This document shows positions 1 through 8,990 of a stretch of DNA of 64,000 bases, piece after piece. The notes under the pieces are model-generated. The model searched no databases. It had not been told where the DNA came from and saw only the letters and a list, made by a program, of their open reading frames with translations. Source of the stretch: Pinirhizobacter soli (GTDB taxonomy: Bacteria; Pseudomonadota; Gammaproteobacteria; Xanthomonadales; Rhodanobacteraceae); assembly GCF_015905305.1 (NCBI RefSeq), contig NZ_JADZLQ010000005.1, forward strand, positions 86,181-150,180, written 5' to 3'. Within the stretch, counting starts at the first letter, position 1. Every line of letters begins with the position of its first letter. Both the position numbers and the translations under genes were made by a program.

Positions 1-1
1 C

Positions 2-514
2 GGCCTGCCCTGGGCGGGCGGCGAAAGCCTTTACGACGGTCCCACCAATATCCAGCTGGGCACGCGGTACCTGGCGCAGATGGCCGCGCGCTACAACGGC
101 GCACCGTGGCTGGCGAGCGCCGCCTACAACGCGGGGCCGAACAAGGTGGACCAGTGGCTGGGCCAGCGTGGCTCGCTGCCGCCGGATCTGTTTATCGTCA
201 GCATTCCGTACAAGGAAACCCGGGAGTACGTGGCCCGAGTGATGGCCTTCGCGGTGATCTACGACTGGCGCCTCAACGGCAGCCGCGTGGTGTCGATGGA
301 AACGCGCATTACGCCGATCGGGACCAACTACGTGCTGCCCACCGACGGCAGCGCGCACAAGGAAGTGACGTGCCCGATCGTTCCAGCGCCCGCAGCAGCC
401 AAACCCACGACCACGCCGACGCCTGCAAGCACCACGCCGGCACCCGCCGCCAAGCCGGCGTCGGCAGCCTCGGCCGCCGACCTGCCAGCGTCGGTGAAGG
501 AGAGTGGCGCATGA
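2..514 (+). CDS. soluble lytic murein transglycosylase, C-terminal part (5' end outside window)
   Basis: Open from base 2 of the window to the TGA at 512-514, so only the last 170 residues are present. The visible part is the end of an SLT (lysozyme-like) domain: an 'AAYNAGP' motif near residue 40 of the fragment and then '[15 protein letters not shown]', both typical of the Slt70 family that cleaves peptidoglycan glycan strands in the periplasm to leave 1,6-anhydro-muramyl ends. After the catalytic domain there is an unusual low-complexity tail of about 45 residues rich in Pro, Ala and Thr, which may act as a flexible linker. The catalytic Glu is upstream of the window, so activity cannot be judged. 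The next gene follows 51 bases later on the same strand. Confidence 0.85.
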   Translation, partial: GLPWAGGESLYDGPTNIQLGTRYLAQMAARYNGAPWLASAAYNAGPNKVDQWLGQRGSLPPDLFIVSIPYKETREYVARVMAFAVIYDWRLNGSRVVSMETRITPIGTNYVLPTDGSAHKEVTCPIVPAPAAAKPTTTPTPASTTPAPAAKPASAASAADLPASVKESGA

Positions 515-565
515 TCTCGCCTGAAGTGGATACCTCCCGCCGTTACACGTAACCTAGGCCACGCC

Positions 566-1501
566 ATGAGCCAATCAATCGTCATCCTCGGCGGTACCGG
601 TTTCGTCGGCAGCCACCTCGTGCCGCGCCTGGTGCGTGCGGGCCATGAGGTCACCCTGCTTTCCCGCAACCGGGAAAAGCGGCGCGACAGCGGCGTGATC
701 CCGGGTGTGCAGGTACGCACGACCGACGTGTTCGACCGTCGCGCGCTGGAACAGCATTTCGCCAGCGCCGACACCGTGATCAACATGGTCGGCATCCTCA
801 CCCCGCACGGCCGCGATACCTTCCAGCGCGTGCATGTGGACCTGACCGCCACGGTGATCCAGGCCTGCCGGGATGCCGGCGTGCGCCACATGCACCAGAT
901 GAGTTCGCTCAAGGCCGGCCAGGGCGAATCGCAGTACCTGAAAAGCCGTGGTGCTGCCGAGGCCCTGGTGAAAGCCTCGGGCCTGGACTGGACCATCTAC
1001 GAGCCGTCGGTGATCTTTGGCCCTGGCGACGGGCTTGTCACGCGCTTCGCCAAACTGCTCCGGCTGGCGCCCGTGCTGCCGCTGGCACGCCCGCACGCGA
1101 AGATGGCGCCGGTGTTCATCGGCGACGTGGTCGAGGCCATCGCGCGCTGCGTGGACAACCGCGACATTTCCTCGTCGCGGGTGTTCGAGCTGTATGGGCC
1201 GCAGGTGCTGGAGTTGAAGCAGATCGTTTCTGAAATACGCGACGTAGCCGGTTACAAGCGGGCGGTGCTTGGGTTGCCCGATGCACTGGGACGGCTACAA
1301 GCGCAGGTGGCGCAACTGGTGCCGGGCAAGCCTTTCACCGTCGACAACTTCCTTTCGCTGAAAACCGATTCGGTCGGCAAGGTCGATGGCCTGGCCGCGC
1401 TGGGGATCAACTCCGCCGCGTTCAGCCCGTTCCTGCCGATCCTGTTGGACAAGGACGAGCGCCAACGCAGGCTGGACAACTCGCGGGGCATGCGCCGCTG
1501 A
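566..1501 (+). CDS. NAD(P)-binding epimerase, complex I NDUFA9 subunit family
   Basis: 311 residues. A Rossmann nucleotide-binding loop, GGTGFVGSH, sits at residues 9-17, followed by an extended short-chain dehydrogenase/atypical SDR fold. The sequence style matches the bacterial relatives of the mitochondrial complex I accessory subunit NDUFA9 (39 kDa), which bind NADPH but usually have no known reaction. The stop codon overlaps the cca start by one base (TGATG), so the two are probably co-translated. Its cellular job is not known. A role with quinones or respiratory complex I is only suggested by family name. Confidence 0.8.
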   Translation: MSQSIVILGGTGFVGSHLVPRLVRAGHEVTLLSRNREKRRDSGVIPGVQVRTTDVFDRRALEQHFASADTVINMVGILTPHGRDTFQRVHVDLTATVIQACRDAGVRHMHQMSSLKAGQGESQYLKSRGAAEALVKASGLDWTIYEPSVIFGPGDGLVTRFAKLLRLAPVLPLARPHAKMAPVFIGDVVEAIARCVDNRDISSSRVFELYGPQVLELKQIVSEIRDVAGYKRAVLGLPDALGRLQAQVAQLVPGKPFTVDNFLSLKTDSVGKVDGLAALGINSAAFSPFLPILLDKDERQRRLDNSRGMRR

Positions 1502-2727
1502 TGCAGATTTACCTCGTCGGCGGCGCCGTCCGCGATCGCCTGCTGGGCCGCGACAAGGCCGATCGTGACTACGTGGTGGTGGGATCTACACCCGAGGAGA
1601 TGGTGGCCGAAGGCTATCGCCCCGTCGGCAAGGATTTCCCCGTATTCCTGCACGGTGAAAGCCAGGAGGAATATGCGCTGGCGCGCACCGAGCGCAAGAC
1701 TGGCCGCGGCTACCAGGGCTTCGCCGTGCATGCGGACCCTTCGGTGACCCTGGAAGACGACCTGCGGCGCCGCGACCTCACCATCAACGCCATTGCCGAG
1801 GATGAGGATGGCGGGCTAGTTGATCCGTATGGCGGCGTGCGAGACATCGAGCAGCGCGTGCTTCGCCATGTGAGCGAAGCGTTTGTTGAAGATCCCGTGC
1901 GCCTGTTGCGAGTGGCTCGCTTCGCTGCGCGGTTTGCGCCGTTGGGATTCACCGTGGCACCGGAGACCATGGCGCTGATGCGCGAGATGGTGGCCAATAG
2001 TGAAGTGGATCATCTGGTGCCTGAGCGCGTGTGGCAGGAAATGAAGCGTGCTTTGGGCGAGGCCGCTCCACAAGCCTTCGTGCAGGTGCTGCGCGAGGCC
2101 GGCGCGCTGGCGCGCATCCTGCCCGAGGTGGATGCGCTATATGGTGTACCTCAGCGCGCCGAATACCACCCTGAAGTGGACAGCGGCATCCATACCGAGA
2201 TGGTGCTGGCCATGGCGGCACGGCTTGCGCCGGGCGACAGCCTGATCGGCTTCGCCGCGTTGACGCACGACCTGGGCAAGGCGCTGACGCCAGCAGAAGA
2301 ACTGCCGCGCCACGTGATGCATGAGCAGCGGGGCAAGGCGCCGTTGCTTGCGATGTGCGAGCGCCTGAAAGTGCCGGTGGAATATCGCGAACTGGCGGTC
2401 GCTGTATGCCGTGAGCACCTCAACATTCACCGGATCGACGAGTTGAAGGACTCGACGGTGTACGAGGTGATCCAGCGTTGCGACGGGTTTCGCCGGCCGG
2501 AGCGCGTCGGCATGGTGGCAACGGCGTGCGAGTGCGATGCGCGCGGGCGGCTGGGGATGGAGGAGAAGGCGTATCCGCAGGCGGCGACGTTACGGAAGGT
2601 CTTCGATGCCGCGCGGGCGGTTAGTACGAAAGAACTCAAGCTTGAGGGTAAGACGGGACTTGAGGTGGGGGAGATGCTGAAGAAGGCGCGGATTGCTGCG
2701 ATCAAGCAGGCCAGATCGAGCGGGTGA
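1501..2727 (+). CDS. cca: multifunctional CCA tRNA nucleotidyltransferase with HD phosphohydrolase domain
   Basis: 408 residues. It adds or repairs the 3' CCA end of tRNA. The N-terminal polymerase-beta head has the GGAVRD motif (residues 7-12) and the metal-binding DRD at 21-23. The conserved [11 protein letters not shown] block (89-99) and [16 protein letters not shown] block (130-145) of class II CCA enzymes follow. A C-terminal HD domain is marked by HD at 256-257, as in the E. coli enzyme, which also has 2',3'-cyclic phosphodiesterase and phosphatase activities. Length is normal for the family. The ATG overlaps the preceding stop codon. A perfect GGGGTCAGAGT palindrome lies 50 bases after the stop, at the junction with a convergent gene. 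Confidence 0.95.
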   Translation: MQIYLVGGAVRDRLLGRDKADRDYVVVGSTPEEMVAEGYRPVGKDFPVFLHGESQEEYALARTERKTGRGYQGFAVHADPSVTLEDDLRRRDLTINAIAEDEDGGLVDPYGGVRDIEQRVLRHVSEAFVEDPVRLLRVARFAARFAPLGFTVAPETMALMREMVANSEVDHLVPERVWQEMKRALGEAAPQAFVQVLREAGALARILPEVDALYGVPQRAEYHPEVDSGIHTEMVLAMAARLAPGDSLIGFAALTHDLGKALTPAEELPRHVMHEQRGKAPLLAMCERLKVPVEYRELAVAVCREHLNIHRIDELKDSTVYEVIQRCDGFRRPERVGMVATACECDARGRLGMEEKAYPQAATLRKVFDAARAVSTKELKLEGKTGLEVGEMLKKARIAAIKQARSSG

Positions 2728-2776
2728 CTCCGGTTCGACAGATCTCCCGGCTGTACGCGCGATGCACCACGCCAGC

Positions 2777-2802
2777 GGGGTCAGAGTAATTACTCTGACC
2801 CC
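2777..2802. repeat. 26-bp perfect extragenic palindrome, GGGGTCAGAGT family, copy 1
   Basis: GGGGTCAGAGTAA followed directly by its exact reverse complement. It is one of three copies in the window (also 9750-9775 and 23610-23636). All three lie between the ends of two convergent genes. There is no U-tract, so it is not a standard intrinsic terminator, although as RNA it would form a strong hairpin on either strand. Confidence 0.9.
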
Positions 2803-3309
2803 GAACCCCCTCATTAAAACTTGAGCATGCTTCCATCGAAATCCCCGCGCAACTTTGCGACCGTTACGATGGCATTGCCTGACAGCTTCGTGGAACATTG
2901 TCGTGTTGCCAGTCCACCGGCAACCGGGAGTGAGATCTCGTCAACTGTAAAAAAGGAATCGAGTACCGCAGGTTCGCCTGCGGTACTCGAGGCTCGCAGC
3001 GCCATTCTGGCGGGCGGCCAGGCGGACGCAAGTCCGACCGTTTTTCTGTTGACGGATCTCACCCTGGCTCGCCCGCCACCTTCCCCATGATGTCCGGGTG
3101 GCACCCCCTCCCAGCGAGCCACGGCTGGGCGGATGAACGCAGTGGATGCGTCGAAACATCCTGACCATCTACCACGTGACGCCCCACGGCCGGTCGCGCG
3201 GAAGTAGAAAGACCGCCTCGTTCATCCGCCCTAATCCGTGGAGTTCTACAGAACCGAACGAACAGGTGCGCGAGTTTTTCCGAGCGATGCATCCCGCCCG
3301 GTGCGCGAC
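2803..3309. other. intergenic stretch with hairpins, no convincing gene
   Basis: About 500 bases between convergent cca and the MFS gene. Short open frames exist (for example 2821-3090 on the + strand), but none has recognisable domain character or a good ribosome site. The stretch contains a UUCG-capped hairpin (2959-2990) and a small GNRA-type hairpin, CGGAC-GCAA-GTCCG, followed by five T residues (3023-3045), possibly a weak + strand terminator. Confidence 0.6.
2945..2990 (-). terminator. UUCG-capped hairpin with T-tract, probable terminator for the MFS transcript
   Basis: A 14-bp perfect inverted repeat at 2959-2990 with a TTCG tetraloop. Read on the minus strand it is followed by a T-rich run (complement of the A-tract at 2949-2954). 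The minus-strand transcript of the MFS gene (stop at 3310) would reach it after about 320 bases. The structure fits a Rho-independent terminator. The distance from the stop codon is long, so the assignment is tentative. Confidence 0.55.
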
Positions 3310-4587
3310 TCAATCCTCGCGAGCTCTCGGCACCAGCAACAACGCCAGCAGGGTAAGCAGCGCCGCTCCCGCCAGATACCAGCCCACTGCCTGCAACCCA
3401 TAACTTTGCGCAAGCTTCGTGGCGATATACGGCGCGGGCGACGCACCAATGATGCCGGCCAAATTGAAAGCCAACGAGGCTCCGGTATAACGCACGGGCG
3501 TGGGAAACATCTCGGCTAGGATCGTGCCGCAGGGGCCGTAGGTCAGACCCATCACTCCCAGACCCAGCACCAGGAACAGCAACACGCCCCAGGCGCCGCC
3601 AAGCTGGAACAGCGGGCCGAAGAACACGCCGAACAGCAGCACCGCGACGCTCGCCGCCAGCATGGCGAAGCGACGGCCAAAGCGGTCGGCGAACCATGCA
3701 GACAACGGGATGGTGGCGGCGAAGAACAGCACCGCGACCATCTGCAGCAGCAGGAACTGCTCCCTGCCGAAGCCCAGGTGAGTGGTGCCCCAGCTCAGCG
3801 CGAACACCGTCATCAGGTAGAACAGCACGAAGGTGGCCATGGCGGCGAAGGTGCCGGCAACGAGCGCGCGCGAGTGTTTGGTGAGCACCGTCCACATCGG
3901 CACGCGCACGCGTTCTTCGCGTTCCAGCGCGCGTTGGAAGGCGGGCGTCTCGGCGATCGACAACCGCACCCACAGGCCCACCATCACCAGCACCGCGCTG
4001 GCGATGAAGGGAACACGCCAGCCCCAGTGGAAGAAATCTTCGTCGGTGATGGTCTCGGTGAGCAGCAGGAACACGCCGCTGGAACAAAGGAAGCCGATCG
4101 GCGCGCCCAGCTGCGGGAACATGCCATACCAGGCGCGCTTGCCCGGCGGTGCGTTTTCGGTGGCCAGCAGCACCGCACCGCCCCACTCGCCGCCCAGTCC
4201 CAGGCCCTGGCCGAAGCGGCAAAGGGCCAGCAGGGCCGGCGCCCACACGCCGATATTCGCGTAAGTGGGAAGCAAGCCGATGGCAACTGTCGATACACCC
4301 ATCGTGAGCAGTGCTGCCACCAGGGTCGCCTTGCGTCCTACCCGGTCACCGAAGTGGCCGAACAGGGCCGAGCCGACCGGCCTTGCGAAAAAGGCTACCG
4401 CGAAGGTCGCCAGCGACTGCAGGGCCCCGGAAGTCGGATCCGCCGAGGGAAAGAACAGCTTCGGGAACACCAGCACCGCGGCGGTGGCGTAGATGTAGAA
4501 ATCGAAGAACTCGATGGTGGTGCCGATGAGGCTGGCGAACAGGACACGCGACTTGCTGTTGAGGGGTGCTACGTCGATCACGCTCAT
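3310..4587 (-). CDS. MFS transporter, metabolite:H+ symporter (MHS) family
   Basis: 425 residues, about 12 hydrophobic segments. The N-terminus 'IGTTIEFFDFYIYATAAVLVF', the loop 'FGHFGDRVGRKATL' (the MFS motif A between TM2 and TM3) and 'RFGQGLGLGGEWGGA' are typical of the MHS branch (ShiA/ProP/KgtP type), which moves organic acids or osmolytes with protons across the inner membrane. The substrate cannot be told from sequence. The ATG follows the upstream methyltransferase stop codon with no gap (TAG then ATG), so the two are translationally coupled. A hairpin terminator is proposed downstream at 2945-2990. Confidence 0.88.
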   Translation of the reverse strand: MSVIDVAPLNSKSRVLFASLIGTTIEFFDFYIYATAAVLVFPKLFFPSADPTSGALQSLATFAVAFFARPVGSALFGHFGDRVGRKATLVAALLTMGVSTVAIGLLPTYANIGVWAPALLALCRFGQGLGLGGEWGGAVLLATENAPPGKRAWYGMFPQLGAPIGFLCSSGVFLLLTETITDEDFFHWGWRVPFIASAVLVMVGLWVRLSIAETPAFQRALEREERVRVPMWTVLTKHSRALVAGTFAAMATFVLFYLMTVFALSWGTTHLGFGREQFLLLQMVAVLFFAATIPLSAWFADRFGRRFAMLAASVAVLLFGVFFGPLFQLGGAWGVLLFLVLGLGVMGLTYGPCGTILAEMFPTPVRYTGASLAFNLAGIIGASPAPYIATKLAQSYGLQAVGWYLAGAALLTLLALLLVPRARED

Positions 4588-5775
4588 CTAAAGTCGCCCA
4601 CCCTGGTCAGCAAGGAGTACGTCGGCCGGCAACGGCACGGCATCGAGCCCGCGGGCGAACAGCATGGCCTGGAAGCGCTCGCCCATTTCATCGGGCAACG
4701 TCAGCCGCTTCACCTGCCGCGCCAGTTTCATGCGCGTGCCTTCGTCGGCGGCGTCGGCGAAATCGCCTTCGAATAATTCCTGCAGGCCAGAGGCGATCAG
4801 GAACTGCGCCTGCGGCACGTAAGCCGCCACGCTGAATCCCGCGCTGTTGCCGGCTTCTGCCAATGCCGTGAAATCCACGGAAGCGGTGAGGTCCTGCAAC
4901 CCCGGCAGGATGTAGGCATCGCCATGCGCGCGGTGGCGATAGTGCGCCATAAGCGTGCCGTCACTTCGTTCGGGCAGGTAGAACTCCTGGCGCACATAGC
5001 CATAGTCAACGAACAGCATGACGCCGGATGTGAGCGAACCCGCGACAGCCTGCATCCAGAAGGGGAGCTGCGGCAATATTTCCGAGCGGTAACCGTCGGG
5101 AAATTCCCGGCCGGTGTCGCGCTCCACGTGGCGCACGGCACCGGACACCAGCGAATCGGCCGGGCGGTCGCTGCGCTTGAGGTTGCCCTCGCCGTCGAGC
5201 ACCACGTGCTCTTCGTACACCTCGCCTTCGCGCATGGTGAAGCGCGTGGTGGGCAGTGCGTCGATCACCTCGTTGGCGAACAGTACGCCGTGCCAGTCGT
5301 CCTCCGGTGGTCGGTCGAGCCATTCGACGCGGCCGAAGATGTCTGCCGGCAACGACGCGGACAGCCGATCACGCTGGCGTTCGCGCAGGTCCGCGCTGGG
5401 TTCCAGGATCAGGTAACGCGCAGGCAGCGAGTCGGCCGCCGAGAGGGCCAGCAGTGCGGCTTCCGCGAAGCTGCCGCTGCCACCCCCGAGCTCCAGGAAC
5501 AAGGCCGCAGGACCGAGCGCCTTGAGCACCGGCTGCACCGTGCGCACCACGCAACGGGCAAACAGGTCGCCCAGTTCCGGCGCGGTGATGAAATCTCCCG
5601 CCTCGCCGAATTTGGTCTTGCCGGCGCTGTAGTAACCCAGCCCCGGCGCGTACAGGCAGCGCTCCATGTAGCGCGAGAACGGCATCGGGCCGTTCGAGGC
5701 GATCTCCTGGCGAACATGGGCCAGGAGCTGGTCGGAAAGGGCGCGTTCGGCGGCTTCAGGGAGCGGCAGTTTCAT
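4588..5775 (-). CDS. class I SAM-dependent methyltransferase, MidA/NDUFAF7 family
   Basis: 395 residues. The signature 'ITAPELGDLFA' (residues 63-73) and SAM-binding motif I, ELGGGSGS (95-102), mark the NDUFAF7/MidA family. In mitochondria the family member methylates an arginine of complex I subunit NDUFS2 during assembly. The bacterial role is less clear. The start ATG at 5775 lies close after a short spacer from the TonB receptor gene. The stop is fused to the start of the MFS transporter, with no obvious functional link between them. The length matches the family. Confidence 0.85.
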   Translation of the reverse strand: MKLPLPEAAERALSDQLLAHVRQEIASNGPMPFSRYMERCLYAPGLGYYSAGKTKFGEAGDFITAPELGDLFARCVVRTVQPVLKALGPAALFLELGGGSGSFAEAALLALSAADSLPARYLILEPSADLRERQRDRLSASLPADIFGRVEWLDRPPEDDWHGVLFANEVIDALPTTRFTMREGEVYEEHVVLDGEGNLKRSDRPADSLVSGAVRHVERDTGREFPDGYRSEILPQLPFWMQAVAGSLTSGVMLFVDYGYVRQEFYLPERSDGTLMAHYRHRAHGDAYILPGLQDLTASVDFTALAEAGNSAGFSVAAYVPQAQFLIASGLQELFEGDFADAADEGTRMKLARQVKRLTLPDEMGERFQAMLFARGLDAVPLPADVLLADQGGRL

Positions 5776-5811
5776 CCCGCGAAGGATAGCAGCCGCTCGC
5801 GCGTAGAGCCG

Positions 5812-7950
5812 CTAGAAGTTCTTCTCGACCGAGAGGAACAGCCCGCGGCGGGGCCCGAACTGCGGGGCGCCCACGCCCACGCCGCTGCCGTCACGAAGCT
5901 CGTACGTGCGGTCCAGGGCATTGATCAGCGCCAGCTGGGTATGCAGCTTGCCGGTGCTTTCGAAGCTGAAGTCGTGCGACACATTCAGGTTCAACTGGAA
6001 GTAGTACGGCATCGACAACCCATTGGGCACGTCGCCGTCCTTGCGCAGGCCCGAGCCGAACAGGTAGTTCGCGCCCACCTGGGTGTCGCCGGTGATCGCC
6101 CAGCTGATGCCGCCGCTCGATGTGAGCTTCTGGTCGTGGTCCAGGTGGATGTAGTTGTCGTAGATGTAGGCCAGCTCATCCGGGTCGAAGTTGTACTGGC
6201 CGGTGATGATGCGCTTGCCCATGGCACGGCTATAGGCCAGGTTGAAGTAGGCGGTGACCGGGCCGTGGTTCCAGTTGGCGCTGAACTCGGCGCCACGGAC
6301 GCGGCCGAACTGGTAGTTGAACGTGGAGTACACCACCGCGGCACCGAACTGCCCTTCGTCCTGCAGGCGGCTCGCGCGGCGGTCGTAGAGGTCCAGCCCC
6401 AGGGTAAGGTCGCTGCCTACCTGCTGCGAGATGCCAAGGTCGTAGTAGCTCGAGCGCTCGCTCTTGGGCGTGTTGTTGCCGTCGCTTGGCAGTGCATTGG
6501 TGGTGCCGGCGAATTTCTCGATCGAGGTGGTGGTGATGGCCTCGGTGGCCGGCGGCGTGAAGTAGCGCGAGTAGCCGGCATGCACCGTGGTGCTGTCGGT
6601 GGCCTGCCACACGGCACCAATGCGCGGGGAGAGCTGGCTTTCCGGCTTGAACGCGTTGTACTTGTCGTAGCGCACGCCGTAGTTCACCGTCCAGGCACTG
6701 CCGATGCTCCATTCGTCCTGTAGGTAGGCCGAATACGTGCGGGCGATCAGGCGACTTTGATCGACGATGTTGATCGGCGTGGTACTGGTCTGGTTGCCGT
6801 CGCCATCGGCCGGGAACACCATGGCGTTGTTCGTGCTGCCGGCTTTCTCGAACGAGGAATACACGCCGTAGCGCACGGTGTTGTTGTCGCCGACGGGGGT
6901 GGAGAAATCCGCCTGCACGGTGCTGGCACGGTTGCTGCGGCGGACGTCCGAGGCCACGCCGTCGAACATCAGGTCGCCGATGGCATCGGGGGTGAAGTCC
7001 AGGCCGCTGTAACGCTGGCCCAGGGATACCTGGTAGGCGGTTCCACCCATTTTTCCCTGCAGCGAGAGCACGCCGAAGCGGGTGCGTTCCTGCTGCTGCT
7101 CGTTGAGCTTGGATGAATCGAAGTTGGTGACGTCCAGGTACCCGAAGGTGGGTGTCTGCCCGGGGTTGTTGGGAATCTGGAAGCGGTTGTTGGCCACGCC
7201 GAACATGAAGCTCAAGCGCGCGTCGTCATTGATGCGGTAGGAGATATCGCCGAAGGCCTTCACCTGGTTGGTGTGGTCGTGCACCGGCTTCTTGCTGGAC
7301 GTCGGGTTCTCGATGCCGATGTCGCTTTCCAGGTAGTTGGCGGTGAGGTAGTAGCTCCACTCGCCGGATTTACCGAACAGCGATGCATACGGGTTGAGCG
7401 TGCCGTTGCTGCCGCCGGTGATACCCACCACGCCTTCGTTGCCGTCGTTCTTGAGCTTCTTGGTGCTGATGTCCACCACTGCCGCGGTGCGCAGGCCGTA
7501 TTGGGCCGGCAGCGCGCCGTCCAGAAGCTTGAGGTTGTCGATCATGCGCGCGTCCAGCGCCTGGCCGAAACCGCCGATGCTCTCGGGGATCACCACGCCG
7601 TCGATGCGGTACTGAAGGTTCGCGTGGTCGCCGCGCACGTGCAGCTGGCCGAAGGAATCCTGCACCACACCAGGCGCCTGCAGCACCACCTGGTTCAGCG
7701 GGGTGCTCTGCCCCAGGGGCAATGCTGCAATGGCCTTGCTGTCCAGTACGTACTGGCTGCTGCCGGTGTCCGGCGACAGGCTGTTGCGTGCGGCATCGAG
7801 CTTGGCGTCCACGTCGACGCCACCGAGATTCACCGCGTGCTGCGGATCCTCCGGCGCGGGAGTCGTGGCAGCTGGCGGCGCATCGCTGGCGAAAACCGGT
7901 GCGGCGCAGATGGCCGCGGCGATGCAGAGGGCGAGGCGGGAGAAATTCAT
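5812..7950 (-). CDS. TonB-dependent outer-membrane receptor, probably zinc-regulated
   Basis: 712 residues. Signal peptide at about 1-21 (ending PVFA). The plug domain has 'QVVLQAPGVVQDSFGQLHVRGDHANLQYRIDGV' character (split here only by description: VLQAPGV then LHVRGDH then YRIDGV). A long beta-barrel ends in an aromatic terminal Phe (EKNF), the usual signal for BAM-mediated insertion. No N-terminal STN signalling domain is seen. The family imports metal chelates or other scarce nutrients using TonB energy. A palindrome, ATGTTATAACAT, 34 bases upstream of the start resembles Zur boxes, so zinc-starvation control is inferred. No zinc ABC genes are nearby. The ribosome site is weak. Confidence 0.88.
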   Translation of the reverse strand: MNFSRLALCIAAAICAAPVFASDAPPAATTPAPEDPQHAVNLGGVDVDAKLDAARNSLSPDTGSSQYVLDSKAIAALPLGQSTPLNQVVLQAPGVVQDSFGQLHVRGDHANLQYRIDGVVIPESIGGFGQALDARMIDNLKLLDGALPAQYGLRTAAVVDISTKKLKNDGNEGVVGITGGSNGTLNPYASLFGKSGEWSYYLTANYLESDIGIENPTSSKKPVHDHTNQVKAFGDISYRINDDARLSFMFGVANNRFQIPNNPGQTPTFGYLDVTNFDSSKLNEQQQERTRFGVLSLQGKMGGTAYQVSLGQRYSGLDFTPDAIGDLMFDGVASDVRRSNRASTVQADFSTPVGDNNTVRYGVYSSFEKAGSTNNAMVFPADGDGNQTSTTPINIVDQSRLIARTYSAYLQDEWSIGSAWTVNYGVRYDKYNAFKPESQLSPRIGAVWQATDSTTVHAGYSRYFTPPATEAITTTSIEKFAGTTNALPSDGNNTPKSERSSYYDLGISQQVGSDLTLGLDLYDRRASRLQDEGQFGAAVVYSTFNYQFGRVRGAEFSANWNHGPVTAYFNLAYSRAMGKRIITGQYNFDPDELAYIYDNYIHLDHDQKLTSSGGISWAITGDTQVGANYLFGSGLRKDGDVPNGLSMPYYFQLNLNVSHDFSFESTGKLHTQLALINALDRTYELRDGSGVGVGAPQFGPRRGLFLSVEKNF

Positions 7951-7978
7951 GGGGGCGGCGGGGTCCGTCGGGTAAGCT

Positions 7979-7999
7979 TGATAATGTTATAACATATCA
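7979..7999. promoter_or_regulatory. palindromic operator, Zur-box-like, upstream of TonB receptor
   Basis: A perfect 12-bp palindrome, ATGTTATAACAT, at 7984-7995, flanked by TGAT on the left and ATCA on the right. It lies about 30 bases before the TonB receptor start, in the divergent gap with the EcsC gene. AT-rich dyads containing GTTATAAC are typical of Fur-superfamily Zur sites in proteobacteria. The match is by eye only. Confidence 0.5.
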
Positions 8000-8166
8000 A
8001 TACTGCGATACATCCACATGACTGATGGCAGGGTCGGCCCATGCCGGCAAAGCGGATCGGGGAACGACCACTATGTGGACGGGCACTTTCCTACGGCTTT
8101 CCGCTTCATCGGCAGGTCACGGCAGGTTCGGTAGTTATTCACCTGAAGACCCGGATCGGAGCCCCC

Positions 8167-8958
8167 ATGGCGCACAAGAAAGCAGATTCACCCTCGAAGG
8201 AAATCATTGCCGTCACCTCCACCCGGGACATCGGCGGCGCCGCGCAGGCCATCCTGGACTTCGTCTCGAAAATCCCCAGCAGCAAGGAACCCACCTCAAA
8301 GCGCCCCGCCGACGAAGCCCGCCGCATCGCCAACTCCGCCGCCAGCAAGGCGGGCCTCACCGCCGGCTCCCTGGCCCTGCCCCCGGGTCCGCTGGGCTGG
8401 CTCACGGTGCTGCCGGAACTGGTGATGATCTGGAAGATCCAGGCCCAGATGGTGAGCGACATTGCGTCCACCTTCGGCAAGGAAGCCACGCTCGGCCGCG
8501 AGCAGATGCTGTACTGCCTGTTCCGCCACACCGCCGCCCAGGCCTTTCGCGACGTGGTGATCCGCATGGGCGACCGCCTGGTGTTCCGCCGGGCCGGCAT
8601 GGCGGCGCTCGAGCGCGTGGCCAAGAACATCGGCGTGAACGTGTCCCGCCGCGCCGTGGGCAAGGGCATCAGCCGCTGGCTGCCCGTGGTGGGAGCGCTG
8701 GGCGTGGGCGCCTATGCCTATTACGACACCGCCCAGGTGGCCAAGACGGCCATTGAGCTGTTCAGCGGCGTGATCGACGTCGAGGCGACGGACGTCACCC
8801 CGGTGGCGGCTGCGGCATCGTCCGTGCGCAAGAGCGCCACGAAGGCGGCGAAGAAGGCCTCGGCCACCAAGAAAGCCGTCAAGAAAGCGGTGAAGAAGAC
8901 CGTGCGCAAGACCGCCGCCGCCACGAAGAAGGCGGTGCGCAAGAAACCCACGACCTGA
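8167..8958 (+). CDS. EcsC family protein with Lys/Ala-rich histone-like C-terminal tail
   Basis: 263 residues from the ATG at 8167, which has GGAG about 7 bases upstream. An in-frame ATG at 8041 is also possible but would add an uncharacteristic leader. The body contains the EcsC-family hydrophobic core ('ALPPGPLGWLTVLPEL' and 'WLPVVGALGVGAYAYYDT'), a family of unknown function related by name to a Bacillus ABC-associated protein. The last about 45 residues are almost only Lys, Ala, Thr and Arg in KKA/KKAVKK repeats, like the histone H1/AlgP-type tails of some Gammaproteobacteria. Such tails can bind DNA or other polyanions. The fusion of a membrane-like core with this tail is unusual. Confidence 0.75.
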   Translation: MAHKKADSPSKEIIAVTSTRDIGGAAQAILDFVSKIPSSKEPTSKRPADEARRIANSAASKAGLTAGSLALPPGPLGWLTVLPELVMIWKIQAQMVSDIASTFGKEATLGREQMLYCLFRHTAAQAFRDVVIRMGDRLVFRRAGMAALERVAKNIGVNVSRRAVGKGISRWLPVVGALGVGAYAYYDTAQVAKTAIELFSGVIDVEATDVTPVAAAASSVRKSATKAAKKASATKKAVKKAVKKTVRKTAAATKKAVRKKPTT

Positions 8959-8990
8959 CGCGCGGGCGCGATTTCCGGCATCCTTCGCGC

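Noticed and set aside
2821..3090. 89-codon + strand frame in the cca/MFS gap
   Set aside because: Contains the UUCG hairpin inside its coding region, no family resemblance and no convincing start.
3059..4246. Long open frame of 395 codons overlapping the MFS gene on the same strand in another frame
   Set aside because: Arg/Gly/Pro-rich composition typical of shadow frames in GC-rich DNA; the MFS frame has clear family motifs.
4924..6723. 599-codon + strand frame opposite the methyltransferase and TonB receptor
   Set aside because: Mirror of two well-supported minus-strand genes; His/Arg/Gln-rich with no domain.
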